A stretch of DNA of 64,000 bases from Adiantum capillus-veneris (GCA_014529385.2 CM043958.1:77128669-77192668); one strand, 5' to 3'. Counted from the stretch's first letter, positions 40,691 to 53,040 are shown. The notes: generated from the sequence alone by a model not told the origin. Numbers and translations are program-made.

Positions 40691-40799
40691 TGAAGGGGCT
40701 CAAGCCCCGTGTGCGAGTGCGTGCAAGGAAGGGGGAAGGAGAAGAAGAGGAGAAGGAGAAACACACATCATACTAGTAAGTTTCTTGTGTCTCTTTATT
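40691..40799 (-). repeat. 5' LTR of copia-B
   Basis: Starts (plus strand) TGAAGGGGCTCAAGCC next to the PBS and resembles 32993-33111. The outer end is diffuse (it loses similarity after CTTGTGTCT). Confidence 0.6.
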
Positions 40800-43700
40800 G
40801 ATATTTTTGTATACATGAGAAATTGAGTTAGTCAGAGTAGGGAGGGTTTACACGGGTCACGATCGTCAGGGCCTTTATCCAACAGAGACATATATGATGC
40901 TTATGAAAATGGAGAGGGAGAGGAGGAGGGATGCTATTGAGTTGAAAACCTATTCTCTTTCAGAGAGGGAGAATGGAAATGGTACTTTGGTTCAATAAGG
41001 TGGGAAGATGGAGGTTGAGAATGGAGATGGAGGTTGAAAATGCTGGTGGAGAGAAATAAGAAAGTGCGAATAGTGATGGAGAAGGAGGGATGCTATTGAG
41101 TTTAAGACCTCTTATCTTTCAAAGAGGAAGAATGGAAATGGTACTTTGGTTCAATAAGGTGGAAAGATGGAGGTTCAGAATGGAGATGGAGGCTGAAAAT
41201 GGTGGTGGAGAGAGATAAAAAGTGCGAATAGTGATGGAGATGGTGCAAATCTGCTAGCTATAGCTTATAGAGAGATAAATGCGGTACTTTTCTATGTACA
41301 ACTAAAGAAGGGAATTTTACATAGAGACTGTAGATCTGCAACCCTTTAAAAAGATGAAGGGAAAAAGTGTCTAAGATTTCAAATGTATGGAGGATTAAGA
41401 GAAAGATATGATTCGGGAGAATGTAGGACACCTATGATAGCCTAAAAGTACCTTCCAAGTAGCTAAGGGTGTGACTGCACATTGCGGGAGTGTGTACATA
41501 CTTGTGCAGTGAGGAAGGATATGAGAAAAGGGAGGTGCTTGCCATTAAGAACTGAATACAGTATATGAGGCACTGTTTATTTGGTAGTTTAAGGAAATTC
41601 TTAATGCTTAAGCTAGACCAAGCCTGAAAGAGTGGGGAAAAAGGCCTATGCTAGGATTTTGAGAAAATCTTTTTCTATATTTTGGCCTTTTGCCTCCTGC
41701 ACAATGGCTACTAGGTTCTTTTTACTAGCCTTTTCTTTTGATTTTCTGTTGTCCATGCTTTCAAGCACAACAAAAGCTAGTACCATATCCCAAGCTATAA
41801 ATTGGGTGGTTATACACCCATGCCCAAGTTTATGAGATCATCCTCATCCTCTATCTTGTAGTCTCATTCAGTGAGCCCATTGAAAAATCTCAAAAGGCAA
41901 AAGCAAAATTTCTTGTCTACCTCATACATCTCATTTGATGAGCCCATTGATGAACCTCAAAAGGAAAAAGAGAAAGTTTTTGTCGGCCCCATATATGTGT
42001 TTGAGAACATCCATCAACAAACACACCTCAAAAACAATTTCATATTTGGTCATATGCTCCTCCATGTAGTTGAGAAAGCTTTGGAAGGCCTCTACATGCA
42101 AGTTGGTTGTGGCTTACATGTCCACAGAGCCCTTGAACTCACTCACTTGGTCATGTGCTCGATCTGCAAGGCCAACTTTTTTGAGATGTGCAAGGAGTGC
42201 AACACTCGATGTTGCTATGTGTTCATTTCCTTGCATCATTCGATGTTGCTATGGGTTCATCCATGAGGACGATGCCGAGAGAGCTTGGAGCTAGAGGTCG
42301 TGAAAGTGAGAAATAGACTTAAAAAACTTATGAAGTGATTTATATATCCAAATTTACTTTTTTTTTTAAAACCCCAAAAAATAACTTAATGGTATAAATG
42401 GAGAAAAAATTCATGCTACAAAACAACACAAGACACCATTTGAACTGGTCGACAACAACACTCAATCAAGTTGAACATTTTCGCTCAAAAACTTGTTAAA
42501 AAATGAAATACTACACAAAACATAAAAAATGAACAAATGTATGTAAAGATAACATACAAAACACCATATTTATTGGTAAGAGAAAAATTTGCATCAATTA
42601 CAAGCTTTTTCAATGATGCGTTGTGAGAATGCAATGTCTTTACAAAGAAAGATTTTTTTCTTTTGTAGATCAAACATTTTTGTCATTGACAACAAAGAGA
42701 TATAGCTTAAGCAATGTATATCTTAGATTGAAATACTTGCGAAGATGGTCGAGGTGCTAGTTGTTATTTTATAGGGATGTGGTACCGCATCATCATGAAG
42801 ACATATTTGAAGGTCTATGGTTTCTTAAGCAACAACATTAGAATTGAGTGCCTCATAGTCCCAACATTTTCTTCCACCATATGTAGGGAAAGACCATTGA
42901 AAAGATTTGCTTTGCAATATGGTAGGTTAATACCAATTTCTTCCCAATTACACAATACTTAATGTTATCTCTCTGGTGATTGACCACCTTGGTTTTCCCA
43001 TTCAACTGCAAGGAAGTTGTTCATTGCACCATCCCCTTTGCAAACTTCATGGCTACATGCACATCCACCTCCATTCTCCTTTTGGTTGCTTCTATCAATG
43101 CATTGTCTAGCATAGGCCATTCCAAAATCTCTAGGCTTGGTGAGTGAATGGGAGATAGATTGCTATAGCCATTTTTCCTTAGGCGTGACATAAGTATGGC
43201 CACAAAATAAGATGTTCCCATCAGGCACGTTCAAAGGATAGACAACTAGCATATAAAAATTTGCAAAGTTCCAGGTGGATGGATTCAAAGGTCACTATGA
43301 AGGATTATGTTGTCTCTTACTCTACAAAATTAGATGGAAAAATATCTATAAGAATGAACAAAAACATATATTAGGCACACATTTGAAGCAATCTGTGAGG
43401 TGAAAGCACAAAATAGACAATCCTAAGTATTTAAAGATAGGGGAATGTACATTTTGCAAGCACCATCGGTTGAGCTAATGTTGTCTCTAGCTTCAATTAA
43501 GAAGCTATGTACACGATCTACACCTTTACTATGTACTTATCAACTTGAGCTTGCTTTAACTCCATGATTCTTCCCTTCCACTGGTATGCTCGAGAAACTA
43601 TGTGTCTCCTTGAGACCTTGTGTGCATCTCTTCAACTTGGATAATGTGTCAGGAGTCAGCCACACAAATTGTTTGTAGTCGACAATAACCCAATGCCCAA

Positions 43701-44079
43701 TATCATCTTGTACATTGCTGTAAGAAATTGAGTCAATAACACTCCTAGGTCATCGAGCACTTGGGGATGCCATGGAAGGAAGAAGCACCACTTGCACAAA
43801 CAAATTCATTATTGATCCATACACTATCATGTTTTCAATTGCATAAAGAGAAACCTTAGAATGTATACAAACATGGCCAATGTCACTACTATGAACCTCC
43901 ACCTGCAAGTTGGCTCATTAGTAATATGGTAAGCATAGTTATGAGCATATAGGAAATAGAACTCCTTACCTAACAATGTTGGGGTAAAGGCTCATGCACC
44001 TACCCCCAATCCGATCACTCACCATATCCGATCGCCCACATGTGTACTCATATGAGACGAACCAAGACAGAAGAAAAGG
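40800..44079. other. Unassigned, low-information DNA with a 158-bp duplication
   Basis: No reliable gene. A tandem duplication of about 158 bp lies at 40905-41243. A 131-codon frame at 41871-42266 (+; SFDEPIDEPQKEKEKVF) and a 66-codon frame at 43021-43221 (-) match nothing I know and are probably chance. Confidence 0.4.
40905..41243. repeat. Tandem duplication, period about 158 bp
   Basis: GTGCGAATAGTGATGGAGA ends the units at 41064 and 41222, and AGGGATGCTATTGAGTT starts them at 40927 and 41086. Small indels between copies. Confidence 0.88.
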
Positions 44080-44340
44080 TCAAGAAAAGGCAATATGGTA
44101 GGTTCTACAATTGCAATGCCAATGACCAATAGCCACCATCACATACTTGAGACTGCCCATAGCTAATGATATATGAAATCTTATCCATCTTGGAATTCTG
44201 AATTTAGGAAAATCATCCTTGCTAAGTTTCACATATGCTGACATTGGGGTACTCAATGCCTCCCGCATTGTATATTGCAGCTTTGCAAGTCCTTCTAAAT
44301 ATATGATTTGTGAGACAAATCAAGAATCCCCTTGAATCTA
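44080..44340 (-). pseudogene. Ty1/copia RT fragment
   Basis: REALSTPMSAYVKLSKDDFP, SLAMGSLKYVMVAIGHWHCN, and before them the decayed FKGILDLSHKSYI. These correspond to the RT end of copia elements (STP..AHFKLS; YASAVGSLMYAM). Remnant of about 260 bp. Confidence 0.75.
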
Positions 44341-45559
44341 TCATGCTATCAAAATGTTTATGGTGAATCTAGGAAGGTGTTGGGCCTCTGATTGTGAGAT
44401 TTCGTGGCTTAATCGTTGACAAAAACCACTTAAAAACAAATTAAAAAAACTTAAGTTTAGCCATACGCCAATTATAGAGATATAATACTTGTTTGCCTTG
44501 TAGAAAACCCTAACTTTTTGCTTCAATTATTCATTGAAGAAATTTTGTAGAAGCTTAGGACCTTCTATAGACAAGCCCACCCACTTTTTTGAAGAGAGGA
44601 AACCCTAATTGGAATCCTCGCACACTCAAAGACAAGGTAGGACTAGTGTGGGATTGCACTAGCACAACATAGAAGAAGCCTATGTATTCCTCCTCAAGGA
44701 GGCTTAAAGTGCTGATATTAAAATTCCAAAAAGCTAGCTTCTTGCTTAGAGTCACGGAACTGTAAGGGATGTGGCATTTGAGCCATATTTTTCTCTAAAA
44801 TGGGTATTTTAAAACCATTTTTAGCTCAAAGATGATTTCTTTTGGTTGTAGAAAGTCCACACGAGCTGGAAAAATCCCTAAAATGATGAAAATATCCCTT
44901 GAACTTAATTTTCATGTTGAAGCTCATTTTTTCAATTGTCTTGGCCGCTAATCACATCATTGATGGCTACACATGCCAATGGTTATTTTTGGACAATCTT
45001 CTTCTGTATTGAATTTTCTAGGAGAAACGAAGGTGTCACCATGATGCACTTGACATATGTACATTTCTAGACAAAATTGAACATGTTTTATTGTGAGAAA
45101 ACATGCAACAATGCCACGTCCAGGGCCTCATCTCCTCAATAAGGTATGTCCACGATTAAAATCATGGCAACTATTTTCACACATATGACACTAAGTACAT
45201 TGTAGCATTTTTTCCCACAGATCAAAGAGCATCAAAAGTGAGGTGAAGAGATAAATTTCACATTGCAAATGTGCCACAAGATGACATCCACTCCCTGTAA
45301 ACTTGCACACCTCCTGCATGTGCCACACATATCTCTTTGCAGGTTCAGACTTCATTTAAGCCAACATACATGTCAGCTTCATTTTCACTTTTAACAAAGT
45401 CTAACGCATCATCCTCTCTTTATTCATCCTCATCCATAACATTTTCATCACAGCCTTCATTTTGACTTTCTTGTGAATCAAAGGGATCTTTGTCACCTCT
45501 TCTCTTGAGAACAACTTAGTCCTTTTTTCAGCAATCTTGATTTCTATCACATCCAACTC
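44341..45559. other. Unassigned DNA
   Basis: No gene or clear element seen. Short AT-rich frames only. Confidence 0.4.
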
Positions 45560-46503
45560 ACGTGAGTGTAAGATGTATTCCTAAGCACATGCTTAATGAT
45601 ATAAGGACCAAACAATATCTTTGAAAGATTTGTCATTGGTGAATGTTGGTTGTCGAGGCTACTCTAATACACCAACACCTAATCACCTTCCTCAATAGCT
45701 TTAGGCCTAAGCCTATGCCACTTATCAAACATGCCTTTATTCTTTAACCTTTTATCGTTTACTTGTTCCACTAAAATCTCAATATCTTCAGGCATTCTTT
45801 CTAATTGTTGTGTGTGCAAAGCAAGAAGGTCTTCCCTACTCATTCCTTCTTCCTAAGGCAATGCATTCCATGTGGGAATCACGTCCTCAATTGGAATTAC
45901 ATGTTTTTGCCCATACATGAACTCAAAAGGCATATAACCAATAACTGAACTATGTGTTGTACGATCATCCCATAAAGCATATGGCAATAACCTAGGTTAC
46001 TCTCCTAGTTTACCTTTGCAAGCCTTAGCCAAATTTTTAACGAGAGGAGGATGTTGACACTCAGATTTACCGTTCCCTTTAGGATTGTAAGGAGTGGTGG
46101 CAACAAGATTAATGCCCCAAACCTTGAGAAGAAATCCCTGCTTTGTTGGCATCCACCAACTCACCCATGTCTACTATTATTTTCCCAACACAACCATAAC
46201 TAAAAATCACATCTTCCAAGAGAAAATTACATATCGTTCCATGACTTTTATTCTTAGAGGACGCCCTTCAACCTTGTTAGTTAAATCTTCTCATGCAAGC
46301 ACTATGTATCTCATTTTCCATAAGCCCAACAACATTGTAACCAAATCTACCTACCCACTTATAGTGAATGGACACTGGGTAAGTAGGGTGCAACCCATCA
46401 CAACAAAATACATTTGAATACATTTGAGAGGTTTCACAAGACTCCACAAATTGAAATACTTGCTTATTATACCTTTCCTCCAATATCTCTCTTTGATTTT
46501 AGT
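45560..46503 (-). pseudogene. gypsy-C integrase core and C-terminus
   Basis: From right to left: EERYNKQVFQFVESCETSQM (C-x2-C with second Cys lost), DGLHPTYPVSIHYKW, then (about 46020-46140) VATTPYNPKGNGKSE with the catalytic Glu, RLLPYALWDDRTTHSSVIGY, MPFEFMYGQKHVIPIEDVIP (about 45870-45960), KRLKNKGMFDKWHRLRPKAI and SKILFGPYII (about 45600-45760). Several frames; inactivated. Confidence 0.82.
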
Positions 46504-46512
46504 AAATGTGGC
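46504..46512. repeat. 9-bp target duplication AAATGTGGC (left)
   Basis: Identical to 47247-47255; on both sides it is part of the gypsy-C integrase sequence GGGCCACATTT (minus strand). Confidence 0.8.
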
Positions 46513-47246
46513 CCCGAGGGATTCACCATGGAAAACTTATCGCACCACGTAAGTGCAAGGGAGGTTTTATTTTTTTACAAGTTATATAAGCGTATAAGTT
46601 AGGGGTAGGCCCCCAGTAATTTATCTCCCAAGCTTAAAAATAAGGGAGGGGGTATCATATTTATGGTGGGGGGGGGAGGGGGGAGAAGTGAGAAAAGGGA
46701 AACATGAGAGGAAGTTTTTGTGTTTCAAAATCATGGCTTCCCAAAAGATTATGCCCTCAAACTTGTGAGTGAATAGCTACAAAGATACATGGAAGAACTA
46801 ACACTACTTTGTATATAGTTTATTTGTTGAGGGATGAAAGTGATAAAAAGTTTGTATAGATGCAAATTTACACCAAGAACCTAACAAAACTTTATAACCA
46901 TGTTTTTTGAGTAATTTAGATGGGTCAAAATTGGACGAGTAGCTAGAGTCCAAGCTAAATGAGCACATAGTTTGAAAGTCAAACTAAGACACATTGAGGG
47001 TGCATCTAACTATCAATAGAAGTGGTTTCTTAGTACGCTGCCAATCACTTTGCTACATGCTCTTTGACTAGTTGTACTCAGTTTGATCATGTAAGAATAG
47101 GGGTATGATAGTTTTCTACATAGATTATTGTATAAGCATAGAAAGGGGGGTCATATTCCCTAATATGAGTCGTATATAGTGGTTTTTATCAAAGTTATTC
47201 GCTTGCAGGTGCCGTCCCATTTTGTATATAGAGTGAATCCCCCGGG
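46513..47246. mobile_element. 734-bp TIR transposon, MULE-like MITE
   Basis: Left end CCCGAGGGATTCACC, right end (reverse complement) CCCGGGGGATTCACT: 13 of the first 14 positions match. It is flanked by perfect 9-bp duplications AAATGTGGC, the size typical of Mutator-like elements. It has no transposase frame, so it is non-autonomous. Contains G-runs near 46668-46685. It interrupts the gypsy-C integrase zinc-finger region, and removing it restores the collinear order of that gene. Confidence 0.75.
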
Positions 47247-47255
47247 AAATGTGGC
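47247..47255. repeat. 9-bp target duplication AAATGTGGC (right)
   Basis: Matches 46504-46512. Confidence 0.8.
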
Positions 47256-47860
47256 CCATACAGGTTTGTGTCTAGAATAAAGACCTTATCGTTCACAACT
47301 CTCAATGTCATCCCATTGTTTTTCTGTTTTGGATGCTTCTACAAGTACCTATATTTCAAGAAGCACCCATAGGCTTTTCTACGTATTTTTTTAAAGTCTT
47401 GATTAGAACACACTTTTTGCCTTGTCAAAGTGCTCAGTTAGCATCCAATGAGCAACCAATCACCTTCATATAGTCCTCTATAAATGATGCAAGTGCATAT
47501 GACAAGCAAACATGAGCACCCTTAGCATGCGAGCTACTGTAAAACCTCATGCCTACATCATCACCCTCAATACCATTTCTTCTTCATTTTCATACCTTGC
47601 TCTAGAAAGTATATATGCAATTGGATTTACATTGCCCCACAATATGTTTAAATTCTAGATTCAAGGACTTTATGTAGGCAATCCATCTCAACATGCAATG
47701 TCAAGAGCTGAACAACTTGTGATCATTCCAAGGTGGGGTAGACAATCAATCTCCACTATTACATTTGCTACTATCATATACTCTTTATCACACTTCAATG
47801 CTATGACTACTCCCCACGATTCTCTTTTCTCCTATGGATAATTTCAGCAATGAGAACTTA
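47256..47860 (-). pseudogene. gypsy-C RNase H end and linker to integrase
   Basis: VIVEIDCLPHLGMITS, RWIAYIKSLNLEFKHIVGQC and YTLSRARYENEEEM (about 47590-47760), then KIRRKAYGCFLKYRYLWKHP-like sequence and NNGMTLRVVNDKVFILDTNL (about 47260-47400). These are the end of gypsy RNase H and the linker before the HHCC finger. Degenerate frames. Confidence 0.7.
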
Positions 47861-48827
47861 GGACCTTTTCTCTAAATCTCACCACATATTGCTTGCCATC
47901 CTCGTCATCTTGCTTAACACCTCCTTTGCATATACATCATGCGAGTACCTTTCTCTTCTAGTACCACTCCAATCCCATGCTACAATTGTACATGGCCAAA
48001 ACCCCTCATATCCCTATAGTCTTTCAATTATTTGTTTGTATTTGGCAAGGGTTGCTCTCTAAGTGTGTCATGGTCCACACAAATAGTAGGGAATTGAACC
48101 GCATGCTTCCCATCCCTACTCCTTATCCTAGCATAAGTTGGTCCATCATCCATCACCTTTATTTCCATACAAGTAGCAATGATGTATGGATTTCTAAGTA
48201 TAAGGAGACATATAGAAATCTATTGTACATACCAATTTTGGTTATCTATCACATTCCCTATAGTCACCTTCGCATTCGAACAAGATCCATATAGCTCCCT
48301 CAATGAGTTACACATGAATCATCCATCCATGAGTTATTTCTATTGACCATTTTCCTATTTGATATAGACTCTCTAACGTGAGTTTAACCCATGATCTATT
48401 AGTGCACTGCATCACTCTTCTAAGAATATCACTTTTACCTTGGTTTCAATATAAATTTTGATCTTGCTTAATGACTATTATAGTAATAACTCTTGTGTGT
48501 GGTCTAAACTTCATCTTTGTCATCCATGAAGAGAACTTGTTTTAGTCCTCTTGTGGATTGGTAACATCAAACAACATTTTTCATCACTTTGATTTCCATA
48601 AACATCCAACAACATTTTCATCACTTTGCTTAGCATAAACCTATACACCTTGTGCACTAAAAGTTTCTACATGGATAGCCTCAGTTGTAAGAGGTTTCCA
48701 CTTTCTCTTGGTATTATCAATAATTTCTTTATGGAATTCTCACTTAACTATGCCAAGGACCTCACCCAAAGTAAATTCAACCTTACAATTCAAGAGGCAA
48801 GAACGAGGCATGGCGAATCAATGACTA
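47861..48827. other. Unassigned DNA between gypsy-C RT and RNase H
   Basis: I can read the first RNase H residues after EALK at about 48800 (SPCLVLA; FTLGEV), then nothing recognisable until 47830. It is probably a decayed RNase H plus inserted DNA. Confidence 0.4.
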
Positions 48828-49480
48828 CTACTTGAGCGCTTCAAAAGCACTCTTAGAGGCATCGGTCATGATCGCATGCTGATGGCTAGTCTTGACACCT
48901 TTTAATAGATTAGAAAATGGTGCGGCAATATGTACAAAGTGTTTGATGTGAGAACTGTATGCTTGGCAAAAACCCAAAAATGAGCGAACATCAAACGCTC
49001 TCTCAAGCATAGGACACTCTCTTACCTCACTTAACTTTGCAGGATCAAGTTGAATGCCATTGGGAGAGATGATGTAACCCAAATAGCACAGATTGGTCAA
49101 AGAAACTTTTGACTTCTTTTCTACAATATAAAGAAAATTAGCATCCAATCATGGAAAAACTTTGTCTACATGCATAGCACGTTGCCCCAAGAAGTGGAGA
49201 AAATGAGAATGTCATCCATAAAAACAAACACGCACTTATTGACCAAGTCAATGAAGATTCACACCATCATACAATTAAACATACTTGGCGCACATGCTAG
49301 AACAAGCAACATAACAATGAACTTGTAATGCCTACCGTCGGTCCTAAAGGTGGTCTTATAGATGTCTCGCTTTGCGATTCTTACGCGGTGGTAGTAGCCA
49401 CTCTTCAAATCAAATTTCAAAAACACGATAGCCCAATTGAGAAATGTGGAAAACTCTTTTATGTATATGACACTACGTAC
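48828..49480 (-). pseudogene. gypsy-C reverse transcriptase
   Basis: IFIDLVNKCVFVFMDDILIF (catalytic MDD, Asp-Asp codons at about 49211-49216), then CYLGYIISPNGIQLDPAKLS, EVRECPMLERAFDVRSFLGF and CQAYSSHIKHFVHIAAPFSN, continuing to ASKSAFEALK. Frame 48828-49148 is open; upstream parts are broken. Confidence 0.85.
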
Positions 49481-49569
49481 ATTGTAGCATAATATAATCT
49501 ACACTTGGCTAAAACTACTCAAGTGGATGTGAAGCTCTACTAGAGCATCTCAAACCCTGATTGATGCTT

Positions 49570-50700
49570 TCTGCTCTCTTGGGAGTATTGCTAGTGGAAC
49601 TCACTAGATTTCTGAGCTTTTACCAAATCTAAAGAAACATCCTCAAATGTGACTCTTCCATACTCAATCACTTTGATAGGCTTCTTATGCATGTTTGACA
49701 CTTTAAGGATCATGTGAGAACTACAAATAAAACTAGTAAATTCCAAGTGCAAAGATGATATCAAACTCTTCATCTGCACCAAATCCAACAAAGATGCATT
49801 TGTGTGACTTTGGATCAAGGTTCTTTCTAAGCTCCTTTGGCCCATGAGCATATGCCTTGCAACCAAAGACACATAAATGATCATAGTGTGGCTTCTTATC
49901 TAACCACAAATCCTCTAGAATCTTGTAATTCAATGACATACTAGACAATTTGTTGATGATGTGAATTATTGTAAAAATAACTTCAAATCAAAAAGCTTGT
50001 GTAAGTTTTCCATAGAAAGCATAGCTATAAGGAACTCTTGAATCATCTGATTCATAGCTACTCCATTTTGGGTAGGTGTGTATGGTGCTATAAACTACCA
50101 CCAAATACATGATATACTAGACCATACATTGATGATGTGAGTTGTTGTTAAACTAACTTCAACTCAAAAACCTTGTGTAAGGTTTTCCATAGATAGCTAT
50201 AAGGCACTCTTCATTCATGTGATCCATATGCTCATCTACTCCATTTTGGGCAAGTGTGTATGGTGCAATAAACTATCACCAAATCCCTCCTTTTGGGTAG
50301 AAGTCTATCATGTCTATTGAGACATACTCCCCACCATTATTAGTCAAGTGTTTTTTCTAACCAAGTCACAATAAGTGCAAAGAACTTTTAAAACGTAGAG
50401 GGTACCTCATTGTAATGTTTCAAAGGGTAAACCCACACCATGTAGAGTTATCTATAAATGTTACAAAGTAAGTAGCTCCTCCTAAAGGCTTAGTTGGCAT
50501 AGGACCACATACGTCACTATATATAAGCTCTAGTGGCTCAATACGACTTCTATTCAATGGCAAATGAACAGTCCTAGTTTTCTTGCCATCATATACACAA
50601 TGTTCACACAAAGCAAGGTCACTAAAACTCAATATTTAAGTTAAATCAAAATGTGCTAGGTTTTCATTCCCTTATGGATCATATGGCCTAGTCGGATATG
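49570..50700 (-). pseudogene. copia-C integrase
   Basis: SFSDLALCEHCVYDGKKTRT, HLPLNRSRIEPLELIYSDVC (catalytic SDVC Asp intact), GGATYFVTFIDNSTW (50420-50632), and further left SMSLNYKILEDLWLDKKPHY, HLCVFGCKAYAHGPKELRKN, KSHKCIFVGFG (49733-49948). The core is broken by the 176-bp duplication at about 49936-50283. Confidence 0.85.
49936..50283. repeat. Tandem duplication, period 176 bp, in copia-C integrase
   Basis: TTGATGATGTGA starts at 49953 and 50129; both copies contain TAGCTATAAGG-ACTCTT and TCCATTTTGGG-A-GTGTGTATGGTGC. Copies are diverged, so this is an old event. Confidence 0.85.
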
Positions 50701-51130
50701 CCACAACTCAGTAGAGGACACCTCTTCGGCTATAAAATAAAATCACCTTTTACTATACATGCGTAGTACCCTGTGTTTGACCTTTGAGAACTACAATATT
50801 TTCCTTTTTGAAAATCCATGAGCTATTCCAAAACATAGTTGTGTATCCCAATTCATCTTGTTGTCCACCAAAAAAATATTAAAATCATAGCTAACTCATG
50901 AACACATCTAACATTCTTTAGCATAAATTCCATGTCACTTCAAAGTACCAGTTTTATGTCTTCAATTCCAATGATCTCAAGTGCATGAGATTCACCTAAT
51001 TTAGTTTTATCTTGATATTCCTTTGCATAAGAGGAAAACCACTCTCTATGTGGAATAACATGGAAACTCACGCAATAATCTATCATCCAAGTCTCTGCTT
51101 GGCTTACATCTTGTGTAACGAGGACATCTG
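50701..51130 (-). pseudogene. copia-C protease
   Basis: WMIDYCVSFHVIPHREWFSS: the copia protease site with DSG replaced by DYC, so inactive. Then KTKLGESHALEIIGIEDIKL and SDMEFMLKNVRC. Confidence 0.7.
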
Positions 51131-51840
51131 CAATGAAATCTTAGGTGAAAACAAGGATATATGAGGTATGAGTCATCTCAAAAACATCATGAGTCTTAAG
51201 AAACTCTACAACATTGATATCCTCAAGCTTAGCCTTGCCCTTTGCATCACTATCACACTTCTTGTCTCTATGTGTAGCATGATAATCCTTTTTTTTCTTA
51301 TGGCAATATTAGCACTCAACATTGTGCATGGAAACATGAAACTTACTACGAGAATTCTTGCAATCCTTAGACTTGGAATAATCATGAGTGGGACCTCTCT
51401 TTTTGCAAGGCAATGCAACATAAGAATCACCACTCTTGGTAGGCTTAAGAGATTTCTATGAGTCTCCTTTGTGAGCAAACTGCTGACTACAACATTATAT
51501 GCCAACTTTCTTTTAGGTGCAAAGTTACTTATGGATGTTCATAAAATATCCCACGAGGAAGATAGAGAGCATAACAAGAAGATGAACTGAATCGTTTCAT
51601 TGAAATTGATCCTTGTGATGTCAATTGATCGAAGATAAAATTAAACTTATTCAAGTGTCCGAAAACGGAGCTACCTTCTTTCATAAAAAGCTCAAAAAAT
51701 TCTTCATCGAAAAACCTTATTACTTGCACTCTTGCGCTCATATGTATTGCATAACTTCTCCCATAAGGCATGAGAAGTAGGTTTACCAAAAATACTGAAA
51801 TACAATGAATTAAAAAGGATATAAATGACAAGCGGATCTA
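51131..51840 (-). pseudogene. copia-C gag
   Basis: FFDEEFFELFMKEGSSVFGH and LNKFNFIFDQLTSQGSISMK (51529-51831) resemble the copia UBN2-type gag; the end near 51290-51330 has a decayed zinc knuckle (C..YCHKK.DYH). Several frames. Confidence 0.7.
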
Positions 51841-52446
51841 GCTTCAATATCAAGTGATCTCCGCTAAGAATCTATGTAACCATCGCCTTCTTGGCATTCT
51901 AACAATGGTTGTTATTGACCTTGCTAAATCAAAATATCCTAAATATGCTCCTTTCAAAGACTGAAGATTGTACCATTGAACTTTAGTATGTTAAAATGGT
52001 CCTTCTCAAAACTAAATGCCACAATTGCGCCAAGTGCCAATTTTATGGTGACATCTTGGGAAAAATTTGGTAGAGTTTTCCCAATAAAATGAGCAAATCT
52101 CAAACTAAAATGAGAAAAATGATGTCAAAAGCATAAACAAACGCATAAAGAGTGTCAACTAGCTATAGGTGCATCAAATACTAATCACAAATGACCCAAC
52201 AACGGCATGAAAAGCACCTAGTCCTCTCTATACATATCATATCGTGAGGCCTTGTAAATAAGGGTGCTCCAACAACCTATATCACCGAAAGGATCTCAAC
52301 ATTTGAGAATCCCTCAGCTCAATCAAATCTCACCACAAAAGGCCAACAAATGACTCAAGAAGGAGATGGGAAGAGGGAGACGCTTACTTGGTGGCCGTCC
52401 AATGGTGAGCCATGTCTCACTAAATTCTTATTTTATAGATGAAGAA
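51841..52446. other. Unassigned DNA, probably copia-C leader
   Basis: No gene. It lies upstream of copia-C gag and resembles the position and style of the copia-B leader start (near 38800-39060). It is the target region of copia-D. Confidence 0.35.
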
Positions 52447-52451
52447 GAATG
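52447..52451. repeat. Target-site duplication GAATG (left)
   Basis: GAATG adjoins the LTR start; repeated at 57616-57620. Confidence 0.88.
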
Positions 52452-52678
52452 CGTTACCATATACATGTGGTAGTGATGTGTGTGAACACACTAGGACCGC
52501 CGGGGCATTTTTTCCCTCTTTAGGAGGTTTTTTCCCCCGAGCATTGCATATATGCCCATCACTCTAGGGCTATCTATCTTTCTATTGCACACTAAGTAAT
52601 ACACTCTCAGTTGTGTGCCTTGAGCTTCCTTCATCTTCTCCAAGCTGTGTGTGTTTCTCAGCAACCCTAATTCCAACA
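52452..52678 (+). repeat. 5' LTR of copia-D
   Basis: 227 bp, CGTTACCATATACATGTGG...CCAACA. The first base is C where the right LTR has T (TGTTACC), so the canonical TG is mutated. Confidence 0.92.
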
Positions 52679-52680
52679 AT

Positions 52681-52694
52681 TGGTATCAGAACAG
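52681..52694 (+). promoter_or_regulatory. Primer-binding site of copia-D
   Basis: TGGTATCAGAACAG just after the LTR, an initiator-Met-type PBS (TGGTATCAGAGC). Confidence 0.85.
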
Positions 52695-53040
52695 GTTGCG
52701 TCCTCCCGGGCTTAGTCGCCAGCTACTCCAATACACGCCTGCTCACTTTCTCCAATTTCAGTGAGCTTTGGCGAGCGTTCACAGGTCGACAAATACTTCA
52801 AGATAACTTGTACAGCTTGGTCTGCTCAGATTTTCGATTTGGGCTCAGTTCGGCCTCCGTTTCCACTACAGGCAGTACTGCACAGGCTATTTCGTCATTT
52901 TGTGCAGAATTTCTGTCAGTGCCGTTTTCTGCATAACAGGTGTCTTATAGTCTTCTACGGTTTGTGCTATATAGCACGTGTTGTTCCCGCTCCGTTTCTC
53001 CTATTTTCGGGCAGTTTTCACATCAGGTGCAACATTTACC

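Larger units (their letters stand above)
32993..40799 (-). mobile_element. copia-B: Ty1/copia element with internal 1751-bp tandem duplication
   Basis: Minus-strand element with short LTR-like ends (32993-33111 and 40691-about 40799), a PBS (40677-40688) and, right to left, a 1.9-kb leader, gag, protease, integrase, RT and RNase H. A 1751-bp unit covering the integrase end, RT and RNase H is present twice. Family differs from copia-A/D. I found no clear target duplication. It lies immediately right of gypsy-old. Confidence 0.75.
45560..49500 (-). mobile_element. gypsy-C: degenerate Ty3/gypsy pol
   Basis: Minus strand, right to left: RT (49480-48828), RNase H (about 47830-47590), linker, integrase (47260-45560). 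It is a different family from gypsy-old/young. LTRs were not found. A 734-bp TIR element sits in the integrase N-terminal part. The stretch 47860-48827 is longer than expected between RT and RNase H and may hold another insertion. Confidence 0.75.
49560..51840 (-). mobile_element. copia-C: partial Ty1/copia element
   Basis: Minus-strand gag, protease and integrase from 51831 to 49570. The pol part (RT, RNase H) is not seen; at its left end, gypsy-C RT begins. No LTRs found. A 176-bp tandem duplication lies in its integrase. Confidence 0.75.

Noticed and set aside
41871-42266. A host gene of 131 codons
   Set aside because: Contains internal near-repeats (GATGAGCCCATTGA) and no recognisable domain; probably chance.
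46513-47246. hAT element
   Set aside because: The direct repeat is 9 bp rather than 8 and the ends do not begin CA; a Mutator-like element fits better.
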